Counted from the first letter of the stretch, positions 27,388-37,504 are shown. The stretch: DNA of 64,000 nt from Gelidibacter algens (GCF_001678675.1 NZ_LZRN01000016.1:1-64000), one strand, 5' to 3'. Notes: generated by a model from the letters alone, not told the origin. A program made the numbers and translations.

Positions 27388-29412
27388 ATGAATCTCATCA
27401 ACAATTTCAAATACAGACCTGAAATCGATGGACTCAGGGCCCTTGCGGTATTAGCGGTGCTTTTTTATCATGTAGGTTTGGGGTTTCCTGGCGGCTATAT
27501 TGGGGTTGACATATTCTTTGTGATTTCAGGATTTCTTATTACCTCTTTAATCATCAAAGAGATTGAGCAAGATAAATTTTCGTTTATCCAGTTTTATGAA
27601 CGAAGAGTACGACGCATTTTCCCTGCTTCCGCAGTATTGATGTTGAGCACTGTAATAACGGGCTGGTTTCTTTTACTACCTTCAGATTTTATTGGTTTAG
27701 GAAAATCAATAATTAGTCAATCGTTCTTTAGTTCTAATATCTACTTTTGGAGGAATACCAATTATTTTGCTGAAGCTGCTGGGTTACAGCCGCTACTTCA
27801 CATGTGGTCCCTTGCCGTTGAAGAGCAGTTCTATATGATTATGCCCTTTTTTATATGGGGGCTAATGAAAGTTCTAAAAATAGGATCGAGAATCAAATTG
27901 ATTCTTTTTTTAGGAATGTTGTTTTGCGCTAGCCTAGCTTTGAGTATTTGGTCATTACCTAGGATGTCTGCATTTACCTTTTACTTACTTCCTACACGAG
28001 CTTGGGAGATGCTGATAGGTTCTCTAGTAGCTTTAGTTCCGACTATTGGATTGATAAAAAAGCGTTCCGTAAGAGAAGCATTAGCCTTTATAGGATTATT
28101 GGGCATGATTCTGCCCTGTTTTTTATACACAAAAGACACCTTGTTTCCGGGTCTAGCAGCGTTACCTCCTTGTTTAGGAGTAGCATTCTTCATACTGGCA
28201 TCCTCTCCGCTGCCTAATGGCAATATTCCTATGACGGCAAAATTATTTACGTGGCGCCCTATAATTTTTATCGGCCTCATCTCATATTCCCTGTATCTCT
28301 GGCATTGGCCGCTCGTTGCTTTTTCAAAATATTGGGCACTGGAAGAGTTTACAACGTTCTATAAGTGGGGTATTGTGGCATTGAGTATAATTCTAGGAAT
28401 AGCTTCTTGGCATTTTGTTGAAACTCCTTTTCGCAAGAAAAATATTGCAAGAAGCAGAAAACCATTATTTGGGTATGCCATAATTGCATCCTCAATACTT
28501 ATAATCGGTGGGTCATCATTAATAGCGATGAACGGTTTTGCAGGACGTTACAGTGATAGAGTTCTCGTCTATGAAAAATCGAAAGAAGATTCGCTACTTG
28601 AAAATGTTATGAACACACCACTTGATCTTGAAGGTGCGAGATTGGGTGAATTTCCGATTTTTGGGAACTCAAACTTAAATACGGTTAATGTTCTTGTATG
28701 GGGAGACTCCCATGCAAAATCTATTTTACCTGCCGTTATAGAAGCAGCTGGAGATTTTTATGTCGTCGGTTCTGCTTGGCATAGTAGTACTGCACCTATA
28801 CTGAATTATGTACCTCCGCAGTTTGCTGCTGAATTTTCCTTAGGAGATAATAGTCCTACATGGGCAGCTGCAATTGTAGAACAAGTAGAAAAAAAACAGA
28901 TTCCTAATGTTTTACTTGCTGCAAGATGGAGTGGCTATTACAAGACGGCATCTGAACAAATGGAGGAAAATAATTTGTCTCTCATTAATTTTAATAATAA
29001 TTTATTGAAGACAGTAAAATCTCTAAGTGAAGCAGGTGCTCAAGTATGGATTCTTAGAGAAGTGCCTAATCATCTTGTTTCTGTGCCTAAAGCTCTGATA
29101 AAAGGGGAGGTGTTTGATGCAGACATATCTGAATATGCATGTACAATAGGTCAGTTAATTGATCAGAATGAGACTTTTGACGCTTTGAAAATGGAATTAG
29201 AATTAGCAGGAGCTAAAATATTGGACACTTCAGAGTTATTGCTTGATCAAACTGAAAAAAAATACCGGATGGAATATAAAGGTGTGGCTTTGTACTATGA
29301 TCAGCATCATCTTTCAATTAATGGTGCAAAAAAAGTAAAAGGAGTTTTTGATCCTATTTTTTCACAAGCGAAAGCCAAAGTAAATATAGTTAACAATGAA
29401 GGAGAATTATAA
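27388..29412 (+). CDS. Membrane O-acyltransferase with C-terminal SGNH domain (OafA-like)
   Basis: This 674-residue protein should O-acetylate glycans. The N-terminal acyltransferase-3 domain (about residues 1-370) opens YRPEIDGLRALAVLAVLFYHVG with the catalytic-type Arg and His, then GVDIFFVISGFLI and ERRVRRIFPA, and has about ten to eleven membrane helices. The periplasmic SGNH hydrolase-like domain (about 410-670) has the nucleophile loop VLVWGDSHAKSILP near 437 and the Asp-x2-His block YYDQHHLSING near 640. This OafA/OatA-type fusion is typical of O-antigen acetylases. It overlaps the flippase start by one base (TAATG), so it heads a tightly packed operon. Confidence 0.93.
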   Translation: MNLINNFKYRPEIDGLRALAVLAVLFYHVGLGFPGGYIGVDIFFVISGFLITSLIIKEIEQDKFSFIQFYERRVRRIFPASAVLMLSTVITGWFLLLPSDFIGLGKSIISQSFFSSNIYFWRNTNYFAEAAGLQPLLHMWSLAVEEQFYMIMPFFIWGLMKVLKIGSRIKLILFLGMLFCASLALSIWSLPRMSAFTFYLLPTRAWEMLIGSLVALVPTIGLIKKRSVREALAFIGLLGMILPCFLYTKDTLFPGLAALPPCLGVAFFILASSPLPNGNIPMTAKLFTWRPIIFIGLISYSLYLWHWPLVAFSKYWALEEFTTFYKWGIVALSIILGIASWHFVETPFRKKNIARSRKPLFGYAIIASSILIIGGSSLIAMNGFAGRYSDRVLVYEKSKEDSLLENVMNTPLDLEGARLGEFPIFGNSNLNTVNVLVWGDSHAKSILPAVIEAAGDFYVVGSAWHSSTAPILNYVPPQFAAEFSLGDNSPTWAAAIVEQVEKKQIPNVLLAARWSGYYKTASEQMEENNLSLINFNNNLLKTVKSLSEAGAQVWILREVPNHLVSVPKALIKGEVFDADISEYACTIGQLIDQNETFDALKMELELAGAKILDTSELLLDQTEKKYRMEYKGVALYYDQHHLSINGAKKVKGVFDPIFSQAKAKVNIVNNEGEL

Positions 29413-30902
29413 TGGCTAAAGGTTCTAAAATAGCCTCTTTAGATACCGAAGATCTGGGGCGTAAATCTATGCGTTCAGGAATGGTTAACATGGGGGCGCA
29501 AGGTGTCTCTGTTGTTTTACAGTTAGCTTCAACGGTTATACTTGCACGGATGCTTACCCCTGATGCCTATGGGTTATTAGGTATGGTCATGGCTGTTATT
29601 GCATTTGCTGGGTTATTCCGCGACTTGGGGCTAAGTACAGCAACAATACAGCGAAAAAATCTGAATGCGCCACAAGTAAGTGTTTTATTTTGGGTGAATG
29701 TTGCTATTGGGCTTGGACTTACAATTACATTAGCGTTGTCCTCTCCTTTGGTTGTTTGGTTTTATGAAAGACCAGAACTAAAATGGATGACCGTTGTATT
29801 AGGTGTTAATATTTTGATTTCTAGTTTGGGAGCGCAACATTCTGCTCTATTGACTCGCAACATGCTATTTAAAAAGTTAAGTATTGCAAGAATTTCCAGT
29901 GCATTGGCCAGTTTTATAGTGGCATTAGTTGGAGCTCTTAATGGATTAGAACATTGGGCTTTAGTATTAGGTGCGGTTGCAGCTTCTTTTACCTATACCC
30001 TCATGGTATGGTTATTCTCTGGATGGATACCTGGATTGCCAAGCAGGAATACAGGTAGCCGAGAAATGATAAAATATGGACTGAATTTAACCGGTTTTGA
30101 ATTTGTGAATTATTTTTCGAGAAATCTTGATAATATTTTAATTGGTAAAGTTCTAGGTTCTGAAATATTAGGCTTTTATAGTAGAGCATACCAGTTAATT
30201 ATGTTTCCTATCTCAAATATTAGAACACCTTTAGCGTCTGTTGCGCTCCCTGGTTTAAGCAGTTTACAGGCTGAAAAAGACCGGTTTCGTTCCTATTACA
30301 CGCAGCTATTGGGTGTATTATCATTGGTAACGATGCCTATTGCAGCCTTAACTTATGCGGCAGCTGATCCAATTGTCAGAGTTGTTTTGGGAGATAATTG
30401 GGCACCTGTAGTGCCCATAATGAAATGGTTGGCCGTTGCCGCATTTTTACAGCCAGTTGCTGGCTTGTTTGGTATTGTTTTATTGGCATTAGGCCATGCA
30501 AAGCGTCATTTGCACTGTGGACTAATTTCTGCAGTGGTCGTTTCAATTACATTTCTTATTAGTGTTCAATACGGGGTGGTTACTTTGGCAATTGCATATG
30601 CCATTTCAGGTTATGTTCTATTTGTGCCCATTTTTTTATATGCCGCAAAGGGGTCTGGTATAACATTGGTTGATTTTATAAAAGGAGTTTGGCGTGCAGC
30701 TTTGGCGGCTATAGTCGCCACGATTTTACTTCAAGTGCTTGATGTGTCAATGATATCAGAAAGTAGCTTTATAGATCTTATACTCGTAGGTTTAGAATTT
30801 GTATTATTTTATATAGGATGTATTATTATTCTGCCTGGCGGCAAGGCGCAATTATTAAAACTTTTTAATCGCCTTAAGCATGCCGTTTCTAAAAAAAAGT
30901 AA
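29412..30902 (+). CDS. Polysaccharide flippase, Wzx/WzxC-type
   Basis: This 496-residue integral membrane protein of the MOP superfamily has about fourteen hydrophobic helices. It should translocate the undecaprenyl-diphosphate-linked repeat unit to the periplasm. Diagnostic segments are SGMVNMGAQGVSVVLQLASTVILARMLTP near the start, FRDLGLSTATIQRK near 68 and YFSRNLDNILIGKVLGSEILGFYSRAYQL near 232, the WzxC/lipopolysaccharide biosynthesis (Polysacc_synt_3) signature. It is in the same operon as the acyltransferase (overlapping start and stop) and the ATP-grasp fusion (13-base gap). It is the only flippase seen in the locus and so the likely exporter for the whole unit. Confidence 0.92.
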   Translation: MAKGSKIASLDTEDLGRKSMRSGMVNMGAQGVSVVLQLASTVILARMLTPDAYGLLGMVMAVIAFAGLFRDLGLSTATIQRKNLNAPQVSVLFWVNVAIGLGLTITLALSSPLVVWFYERPELKWMTVVLGVNILISSLGAQHSALLTRNMLFKKLSIARISSALASFIVALVGALNGLEHWALVLGAVAASFTYTLMVWLFSGWIPGLPSRNTGSREMIKYGLNLTGFEFVNYFSRNLDNILIGKVLGSEILGFYSRAYQLIMFPISNIRTPLASVALPGLSSLQAEKDRFRSYYTQLLGVLSLVTMPIAALTYAAADPIVRVVLGDNWAPVVPIMKWLAVAAFLQPVAGLFGIVLLALGHAKRHLHCGLISAVVVSITFLISVQYGVVTLAIAYAISGYVLFVPIFLYAAKGSGITLVDFIKGVWRAALAAIVATILLQVLDVSMISESSFIDLILVGLEFVLFYIGCIIILPGGKAQLLKLFNRLKHAVSKKK

Positions 30903-30915
30903 TTAACAAGCATAT

Positions 30916-32670
30916 ATGACTTTTAATAATAATCAATTATCTGTATTACTTACTAATATTCAGGAGCGTTCTGCTCAAGGGGCATGGAAATCCTTAGATA
31001 AAGCTAGAATACCTGTTATTTTATCTACCACAGCTAAGGGACTACTTTTAATGGACCGTAAAGAAAATGTTGAAGTCCATCCTTGCCCTGATACTGAATT
31101 TTATGACTTTAAAAATTGGGTATATTCGAAAATAAATAGTGACAATGGCTTACTAATTTTACCCATCAATGAAGCTATTATGTTTGCTTGTGATACCTTA
31201 AGAAAAGCACATCCAGAGATGGCTAATAGGTTTATAATGCCATCTTCATCCTCTTTACACTATACTTTAAGTAAATTCAACGCTACAAAAGCGGCGATAA
31301 AAGCAAATATCAAAACTCCGGAAACTTTTTTTATAAAAGAATCGGGATCTGATGTCATTAATTTACCTTCTAAGAGCCTAAAATATCCACGGATCTTAAA
31401 ATGGGATAATGTATTAAATCCTGAAGGAAACTATGAAAAAGGCAGTTTGCGTGTTGTGGCGAACACTATAGAGTTAGAGGATTCCGCCGCTGAATTGGCA
31501 CCATCAAACTGTAGTATCATTCTTCAAGACATGGTTCCCGGTCATGGTGTTGGCGCTTTTTTTCTACGTCAAAATGGGAAAATTCTCCTTCGCTTTGCGC
31601 ATCGTAGATTACATGAAGTTCCTTGGACTGGGGGTGTATCAGCATATTGTGAGAGTTCAGATGATCAAGAGGTTTTAGAAGCAGGAGAACGTATGTTAGA
31701 AGCCATAAACTACGAAGGTTTAGCGATGGTGGAATTTCGTAAAGAAAACGGGAAGTCGCCTTTGTTTCTCGAAATCAACGGACGTCTTTGGGGTTCATTA
31801 GGTCTCGCACTAAAGGCTGGAGCTGATTTTCCCAAAGCAATGGTTGAGTATCATTGTCAACAAAAAACGTCGGTTAAACAACCTTCTTTGAAGAATAAAG
31901 TCCGCTGGCACGAGCCAGGGTTTGATATGATGTTTCTGCAGTCATTATGGACAGAACAGTCTAAAAGCAGAAATGAGACTGCACCAAAACTTAAAGGACT
32001 CTGTCAGGTCATTATTAATTTCATTAACCCAAATATTGGTAACGATTGGATGCGGTTGAACGAGCCAATACATACTTCTAAGCGCTACTTACGTCTCGTA
32101 AAACATCAATTATCCTATTTAAAAAGAGCCATCATTAGAAGTCTGGAAAAGGAAAAAACTTCATCTATCGTAGAAGAAACGGCTTTACGTACACAAATCT
32201 TAGGTAAGGATTTACATAGCGTTCAAAATATTCTTTTTGTCTGTTATGGGAATATATGCAGAAGCCCTTACACTGAGTTAAAATGGGAGCAGTTGAGATT
32301 AGAAAATCCACAGCTTCCCAAATCTATATCAGTAGGCTTTCATGATAATGTTGCACGTACAACACCTGCTCGGTTTCAATCGGTGGCACGCAATTTAGGC
32401 GTTGAGTTAACCAATCATAGATCGCGTCGCATCACAGAGGAGTTAGTAGAAAATGCCGATTTAATAATTGCCATGGATCAGCGTAATTTGCAAGATATAC
32501 AACGTGAATTTCCAGAGGCGATGAAAAAAACAATATTATTGGGTGCCATTCATACCTCTGCAAATCCTGAAATCTTGGATCCGTACGGGCAAAAGATTGG
32601 TACAGGTGGGCAGATTTATCGTCGTTTGGATATAGAATTGGACCATTTGAAAAATTCAATCTTGCAATAA
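30916..32670 (+). CDS. ATP-grasp / low-molecular-weight tyrosine phosphatase fusion
   Basis: This 584-residue two-domain protein has an ATP-grasp ligase domain at about residues 100-330. The motifs there are SKFNATKAAIKANIKTPETF, PRILKWDN as the ATP-binding Lys strand, MVPGHGVGAFFL, and FLEINGRLWGSLGLALKAG as the metal-binding Glu/Asn strand. A complete low-molecular-weight phosphatase occupies about 435-584. Its P-loop VCYGNICRSP has Cys at about 443 and Arg at about 449, and its DPYG holds the general acid near the C-terminus. ATP-grasp proteins of this sort ligate carboxylates to amines, and LMW phosphatases such as Wzb dephosphorylate Wzc kinases. No free-standing phosphatase is present although a Wzc-like kinase is. 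The fused phosphatase may serve it, or act on a ligation product; both are inference. Confidence 0.88.
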   Translation: MTFNNNQLSVLLTNIQERSAQGAWKSLDKARIPVILSTTAKGLLLMDRKENVEVHPCPDTEFYDFKNWVYSKINSDNGLLILPINEAIMFACDTLRKAHPEMANRFIMPSSSSLHYTLSKFNATKAAIKANIKTPETFFIKESGSDVINLPSKSLKYPRILKWDNVLNPEGNYEKGSLRVVANTIELEDSAAELAPSNCSIILQDMVPGHGVGAFFLRQNGKILLRFAHRRLHEVPWTGGVSAYCESSDDQEVLEAGERMLEAINYEGLAMVEFRKENGKSPLFLEINGRLWGSLGLALKAGADFPKAMVEYHCQQKTSVKQPSLKNKVRWHEPGFDMMFLQSLWTEQSKSRNETAPKLKGLCQVIINFINPNIGNDWMRLNEPIHTSKRYLRLVKHQLSYLKRAIIRSLEKEKTSSIVEETALRTQILGKDLHSVQNILFVCYGNICRSPYTELKWEQLRLENPQLPKSISVGFHDNVARTTPARFQSVARNLGVELTNHRSRRITEELVENADLIIAMDQRNLQDIQREFPEAMKKTILLGAIHTSANPEILDPYGQKIGTGGQIYRRLDIELDHLKNSILQ

Positions 32671-33860
32671 TGATAATAACTTGGATTATTCCTGATACTT
32701 ATGGGTTTCTATTGGATGAATTAGAAGAGTTAGCAATTAGAGATGTAAACATTCGTGTGCTTTCAGGTAAACCCATTCCAAATAATGTGAATAAACGACT
32801 TCCAAGTGTCGCGTTTCATTATTGTCCTGAGCGATCAATTCTAGTAGATAGTTTATTTCAAAGGATTTTTGACCCTTTATGGAATACGTATACATGGAGA
32901 CTTCCACGGCATTCTTATCATACAAAACCAATAGCAGGAATTTATAAGGTTTTGTTAGATTTAGAAAAGGAACACCCTAGTGATGTGATTCATTCGCATT
33001 TTGGGTATCCTGGAGGTTTGGGTGGAAGCCTAATTGATATGCCGCAAATATTGACCTTACGAGGCTATGACATACTCACCACTGGAAACTATGGTGCCTT
33101 ATGGAATTACTTTTTTCGTCATAACTTAATAAACAGCTATTCTAATAAAGGAATCGTTAATGGTGGTAGTGGCTATACCGTAAGTAGAGCGAAACAGATT
33201 CTAGGTTCTCATGCTGATATACGGTGTTTAAAGGAAGGTCTTTCAGTAGTATCCTTTGCGACAGCAGGGGTTCATACCAGGAATTCACTTGGAATAAAGG
33301 TTCGAGATACCGTCATATTGAGTGTTGGTAATTTAGTGGATGTAAAAAACCACGAATTAATGATCGAGGTCTTTGCAGGTTGTTCTTTAAAAGAGATAGA
33401 AAATAGTTCTTTGATAATCTGTGGCGATGGACCATTACGAAAAACGCTTGAAAAACAATGTGAGACACTTGGTATTGCCCAGCGGGTTATATTTATGGGA
33501 CAGTTAGAGAGAGAAGAGCTAAGCGATATTTTTGAATTGTCTGATATATTTATACATACTTCAATGTCTGAAGGCTTTGGGAATGTGATTTTAGAAGCGA
33601 TGTTGTTTAGACTTTTAGTTGTTGCCAGTCCAGTTGGTGTTGCGCCAGATGTCATTACTCACAAAGAAAATGGGTTTTTACCTGAGCTTGGTGATAAAGC
33701 AAGTTGGATAAGTTGCTTAAAGGAAGCAATTACTACTCGCAAAAATTACACTCAAGTCTTGGAAGTAAATAGAAAATTGGTGTTAAGAGAATTTGGAATG
33801 GACAAACGGATTGACGCTTACATGAAGCTATATGAAGAAGCTATTGTTACTAGAAATTAG
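32670..33860 (+). CDS. Glycosyltransferase family 4
   Basis: This 396-residue GT-B enzyme has an N-terminal half with VIHSHFGYPGGLGG near residue 107 and TLRGYDI near 128. The C-terminal donor domain has LSVGNLVDVKNHELMIEVF near 213, IICGDGPLRKTLE near 250 and the HTSMSEGFGNVILEAML acceptor/donor block (E-x7-E) near 293. It is a retaining transferase using a nucleotide sugar; donor and linkage cannot be read. It overlaps the fusion gene by one base (TAATG), so translation is coupled. Confidence 0.9.
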   Translation: MIITWIIPDTYGFLLDELEELAIRDVNIRVLSGKPIPNNVNKRLPSVAFHYCPERSILVDSLFQRIFDPLWNTYTWRLPRHSYHTKPIAGIYKVLLDLEKEHPSDVIHSHFGYPGGLGGSLIDMPQILTLRGYDILTTGNYGALWNYFFRHNLINSYSNKGIVNGGSGYTVSRAKQILGSHADIRCLKEGLSVVSFATAGVHTRNSLGIKVRDTVILSVGNLVDVKNHELMIEVFAGCSLKEIENSSLIICGDGPLRKTLEKQCETLGIAQRVIFMGQLEREELSDIFELSDIFIHTSMSEGFGNVILEAMLFRLLVVASPVGVAPDVITHKENGFLPELGDKASWISCLKEAITTRKNYTQVLEVNRKLVLREFGMDKRIDAYMKLYEEAIVTRN

Positions 33861-33871
33861 GCATTTCAACT

Positions 33872-35125
33872 ATGAATAAGGAGAGAACTAAGTCACTTTG
33901 GTTAAATTTGGCACCTTCACTTCGTGAGTTCTTAACGACTAACCTCATGGTATCTGATGCTGTGGAATTGCAGAACGCCACTTTAGACAACTTTCCAGAA
34001 AAGCCATATAACTACCACGTAGTTTTTGCTCAGTTGGATAAGGATTTTCTTAGTTGGCAGAGATGGTATTTTCAGTGTTTTTCACACCAACTCCATGACC
34101 ATGGCTACTTTTTTTTAAAGGGTTATAAAATTCCTAATCTAAGTTCAGGATTAAAGTTTTTTGTTCCTGCATTATTACGTTGGTTTTTATGGCATTTAGC
34201 TACCTTATTTCAAAACCCGTCAAGACAAAAAAAGCTCTTATCATCAAAATTTCTTGCAATGGCTGAAACCTACGGGCTTTATTTGGTGGCATTTCCTACT
34301 GAGTTACAATTTCTGAAAAACCATGGTATCGTGTTTCAAAAAAAAGAAATCGCCGAGGAAAAGAAGCAGCAGCAATTATATAATAAGGACTTCTTATTAA
34401 AACAAGTTCAAACGCAATACTTAGATAGAGCCATTACAAATACTTCTTTTTCCTATAATGATATCGAGCTTACTTCTGTTTCTGAATTATTGGCTCCTAA
34501 AAACAGTACAATACTTGTGCTCTCACCGCATCCAGATGATGAATTAGTGGGCTGTGGAGGCACACTTTTAGCATTGGCAGAAGCAGGTGCAAATATTCAT
34601 GTTTTACAAATGACTGAAGGGGTTACCTGCAGTGGTCTTAAAAATGAGAATGAAGCTATTAAAAGAACAGTAAGATGGGAAGAAGCTAAAGCCGTGGCTA
34701 ATGGATTTGGTTTTATACAGTGTTATTGGAGTACAAATACAGATGCTGAATTAATTAATAGTAACGAAAATAGAGATAAATTGCACAGTTTATTACACAA
34801 CTTAAAACCTGAGTTAATTTTTGTGCCTTCAGATCTAGATCATCATCCAGAACACCAAGTCGCATTTCAGCTTTTTTCAGAAGTCAGGAAACAGTACCTA
34901 TCTGAGATTATAGTATTGAAATATCCCGTTTGGGGAACACTGAATACAATAACTCATGCCATTGATGTTACAAATTACAGCCAAGAGGTATTGGAAGCGA
35001 TGTATCTCTATAAAACAGCTATGAAAGCGGAAGATTACAACGCCCGCCTCCAAACGCTATGGGCTTACCAAAGTTTATTGGTTAATGGAACTTCCGAAAA
35101 ACATGTTGAAGTGTTTTCTATTTAA
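33872..35125 (+). CDS. PIG-L-family deacetylase with N-terminal extension
   Basis: This 417-residue protein has a zinc-dependent LmbE/PIG-L deacetylase domain at about 205-400: LVLSPHPDDELVGCGGTLLAL with the metal-binding His-Asp-Asp near 212, then LDHHPEHQVAF near 328. Such enzymes deacetylate GlcNAc-type sugars or amides. The first ~180 residues are not part of that family. They contain YNYHVVFAQLDKDFLSWQRW and LHDHGYFFLKGYKIPN, loosely like the late strands of a class I methyltransferase but without a SAM-binding glycine motif. The gene sits 11 bases after a glycosyltransferase and before an acyltransferase, consistent with glycan tailoring. Confidence 0.82.
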   Translation: MNKERTKSLWLNLAPSLREFLTTNLMVSDAVELQNATLDNFPEKPYNYHVVFAQLDKDFLSWQRWYFQCFSHQLHDHGYFFLKGYKIPNLSSGLKFFVPALLRWFLWHLATLFQNPSRQKKLLSSKFLAMAETYGLYLVAFPTELQFLKNHGIVFQKKEIAEEKKQQQLYNKDFLLKQVQTQYLDRAITNTSFSYNDIELTSVSELLAPKNSTILVLSPHPDDELVGCGGTLLALAEAGANIHVLQMTEGVTCSGLKNENEAIKRTVRWEEAKAVANGFGFIQCYWSTNTDAELINSNENRDKLHSLLHNLKPELIFVPSDLDHHPEHQVAFQLFSEVRKQYLSEIIVLKYPVWGTLNTITHAIDVTNYSQEVLEAMYLYKTAMKAEDYNARLQTLWAYQSLLVNGTSEKHVEVFSI

Positions 35126-35146
35126 AGTAATGTTTAAATAACTACA

Positions 35147-36190
35147 ATGTCAATAATGAATCTATACGACAGAAAAACAATCACAATTGCTAAAGCACTT
35201 GTCATCGCAAGTGTTGTGCTTGGGCATATTTTGGAAGCTATGCTTTTAGATGGTAATCGTAGTGGTTTTGTCAGCGGATCTTACAATTCCATATATTTGG
35301 TGCACATGCCTTTCTATTTTATACTCAGTGGTTGGCTATTTAAGGGCGCACAACCAAAGCTTAAGTATCTCATTAAAAAGAGTAAACATCTGTTAGTACC
35401 CTATGCTGCTTGGTTAATTATATTTAACATTCCTGCCATAGCGGGTTTTATTTTTAATTTAAGCCAAGGAAATATGGTGGGAGAAAAGTTGGTTTTTTAC
35501 CAACAACACTTTTTGTCACAGCTTTATGGTGGTATGGCAGTGAGCGGGATTCAAATGATACTATGGTTCCCCATGTGTCTTTTTTTTACGCAACAACTAG
35601 CAAATTATATTTTGGACAAGTTTGAAAAACACGTAACTGTTATCACATCAATTACTGCATTATTTTATACGCTTGCTTACGTGAATCAATATTTTTTTCC
35701 AGAGTTTCATTTACCATTAGCCATAAACGTCGTCTGCGGGGCCTTACCTTTATTTTTGCTTGGGTATTATATTAAAAAGTATCCTATAAAAATGAGTTTT
35801 TTCTGGGGGTTGATTGTTTTCTGTCTAGTAATTTGTGTGTCACTCTTTATTTATAGCTATCCATTAACTTATCATATGCGGGGTGCAAATTATGGGATTC
35901 CAATTATATCTATCTTGGCAGCTCTTGGTGGTTTCTTTACTGTGTTACTAATTAGTAACTATCTGTCGCGGAGTAAATACGTGTATAGTGTTTCACAACC
36001 TCTTGGCAAAGCATCTATGACTATTATGTACTTGCACGCCCTGATTCTTGTGCAAATCAGAACATTGGATGTTTATAATGTATTCTGGTTATTAATTGCT
36101 GGTATATTGATACCCACTTCGATTCATTTAGCCATGGGTCGCGTAAGCATACTTTCAAAATTATTTCTCGGTGAAGATAAAAATGAATAA
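35147..36190 (+). CDS. Acyltransferase-3 family membrane protein
   Basis: This 347-residue protein has about ten hydrophobic helices and is of the stand-alone acyltransferase-3 type, without an SGNH domain. The N-terminus TIAKALVIASVVLGHILEAML carries the catalytic-type His, and LVHMPFYFILSGWLFKG near 50 is the second signature. It should acylate a glycan at the membrane. The ATG at 35156 is an alternative start three codons in. It is the last gene before a 0.4-kb AT-rich break in the operon. Confidence 0.85.
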   Translation: MSIMNLYDRKTITIAKALVIASVVLGHILEAMLLDGNRSGFVSGSYNSIYLVHMPFYFILSGWLFKGAQPKLKYLIKKSKHLLVPYAAWLIIFNIPAIAGFIFNLSQGNMVGEKLVFYQQHFLSQLYGGMAVSGIQMILWFPMCLFFTQQLANYILDKFEKHVTVITSITALFYTLAYVNQYFFPEFHLPLAINVVCGALPLFLLGYYIKKYPIKMSFFWGLIVFCLVICVSLFIYSYPLTYHMRGANYGIPIISILAALGGFFTVLLISNYLSRSKYVYSVSQPLGKASMTIMYLHALILVQIRTLDVYNVFWLLIAGILIPTSIHLAMGRVSILSKLFLGEDKNE

Positions 36191-36592
36191 TTGGTTAGAG
36201 AATGTGCAATTAATAAGTAAATTTTAATTGAACATCAAAATATTAAAGCTATTAATATAAAGAAAAATTACAAGATCAAAAATAAGTATGTTATTCTTTA
36301 ATATTCCAACGAAAATAACATTGGTAAGAGAAACACGAATAGTTTTTACAAAAAGTACATCTTTTAAGGGATAGTTAGGCAAACTGTGATGATATATGTC
36401 AAACATAGCTCAATTTAAATTCTTTAATACGTTCTCTTTTAAACAACGTAATAGGTGAAATTATTAATTGCTCTGTGTCGTTATAACAACTTATGCTTTT
36501 AATAATATCCACTTGTAGAAACTTAATTATTTGAAAACAATATTAGCGATCATTTATTGTAAACCAAATTGTTTCCTGAAAAATCAAATTAA
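36191..36592. other. AT-rich gap
   Basis: 402 bp of very AT-rich sequence lies between two parts of the polysaccharide locus. No credible gene, repeat or strong hairpin is seen. The base composition drops further from here to about 42.4 kb, which suggests the following glycosyltransferase block has a different origin. Confidence 0.4.
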
Positions 36593-37504
36593 ATGATATC
36601 AGTAATAATACCAAATTATAATAAGGCGAGATATATTAGTCAAACACTGGACTCTGTTATAGAACAAACTTACGATGAATGGGAAGTAATTGTTGTAGAT
36701 GATCAGTCTACTGACGGGTCGTGGGAACTTATTTTGAGTTATGCAAATAAATATCGCAACATAATTGCTCTTAAACCTGAACGCAAATTGTTTGGTTCAG
36801 GTTGCAGAAACTATGGAATAGAACATGCCAAAGGAGATTATGTTTTGTTTTTAGATTCTGATGATGTTTTGGATAAAAAATGTTTACAAAATAGGATAGA
36901 TTATTTTGACAGCTACAAAGATGCTGACTTTATAGTTTTTGTTACTGGAACATTTTTCAATTTAATTGGTGATAGCAAAAGTGTATGGCGTCCCAAAGAC
37001 TCGAATTTCTTGAGAGATTTTCTGGAACACAAACTTCCATGGAATATAATGTCTGTGTTATGGAAAAAAAAGACACTGTTGAGGCTGGATGGTTTTGATG
37101 AAGATTATATGAGACTTCAGGATGTAGAGTTGCATACCAGAGCTTTATTATTGGATGACGTAAAATTTGAAGTGCTGTCAAATTTACAACCAGATTGCTT
37201 CTACAGAATTGATGAGAGTAGAAAGAATAACGATATTATCACAACAATTAATAATCAGGTACAAGGTGTAACTACTTACATAAATAAAATTTCTGAGATA
37301 TTAAAGAATAGATCACAATTTAAATATTTGAAGAGTACGTTATTTTCAATAATTACTTATTTAAATTATTGCTACGTTAGTAAACAAATAAATCCCAAAG
37401 ATCATGGAGATTTCATTCGTGACCTAGTGGAGTTAAACAGACAAAGACTTAATTTAAATCTATTTGAACTGAAATTTTTTAGAGATTTATATAGTTCTAT
37501 ATAA
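36593..37504 (+). CDS. Glycosyltransferase family 2
   Basis: This 303-residue GT-A enzyme begins ISVIIPNYNKARYISQTLDSVIEQTYDEWEVIVVDDQSTDGS. It continues with GSGCRNYGIEHAKGDYVLFLDSDDVLD, where the DxD is the metal site near residue 92. The MRLQDVELHTRALL block near 170 is the acceptor-side signature. It is an inverting transferase using a nucleotide sugar; specificity is unknown. The C-terminal third is Asn/Lys-rich with no transmembrane segment. Confidence 0.9.
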   Translation: MISVIIPNYNKARYISQTLDSVIEQTYDEWEVIVVDDQSTDGSWELILSYANKYRNIIALKPERKLFGSGCRNYGIEHAKGDYVLFLDSDDVLDKKCLQNRIDYFDSYKDADFIVFVTGTFFNLIGDSKSVWRPKDSNFLRDFLEHKLPWNIMSVLWKKKTLLRLDGFDEDYMRLQDVELHTRALLLDDVKFEVLSNLQPDCFYRIDESRKNNDIITTINNQVQGVTTYINKISEILKNRSQFKYLKSTLFSIITYLNYCYVSKQINPKDHGDFIRDLVELNRQRLNLNLFELKFFRDLYSSI

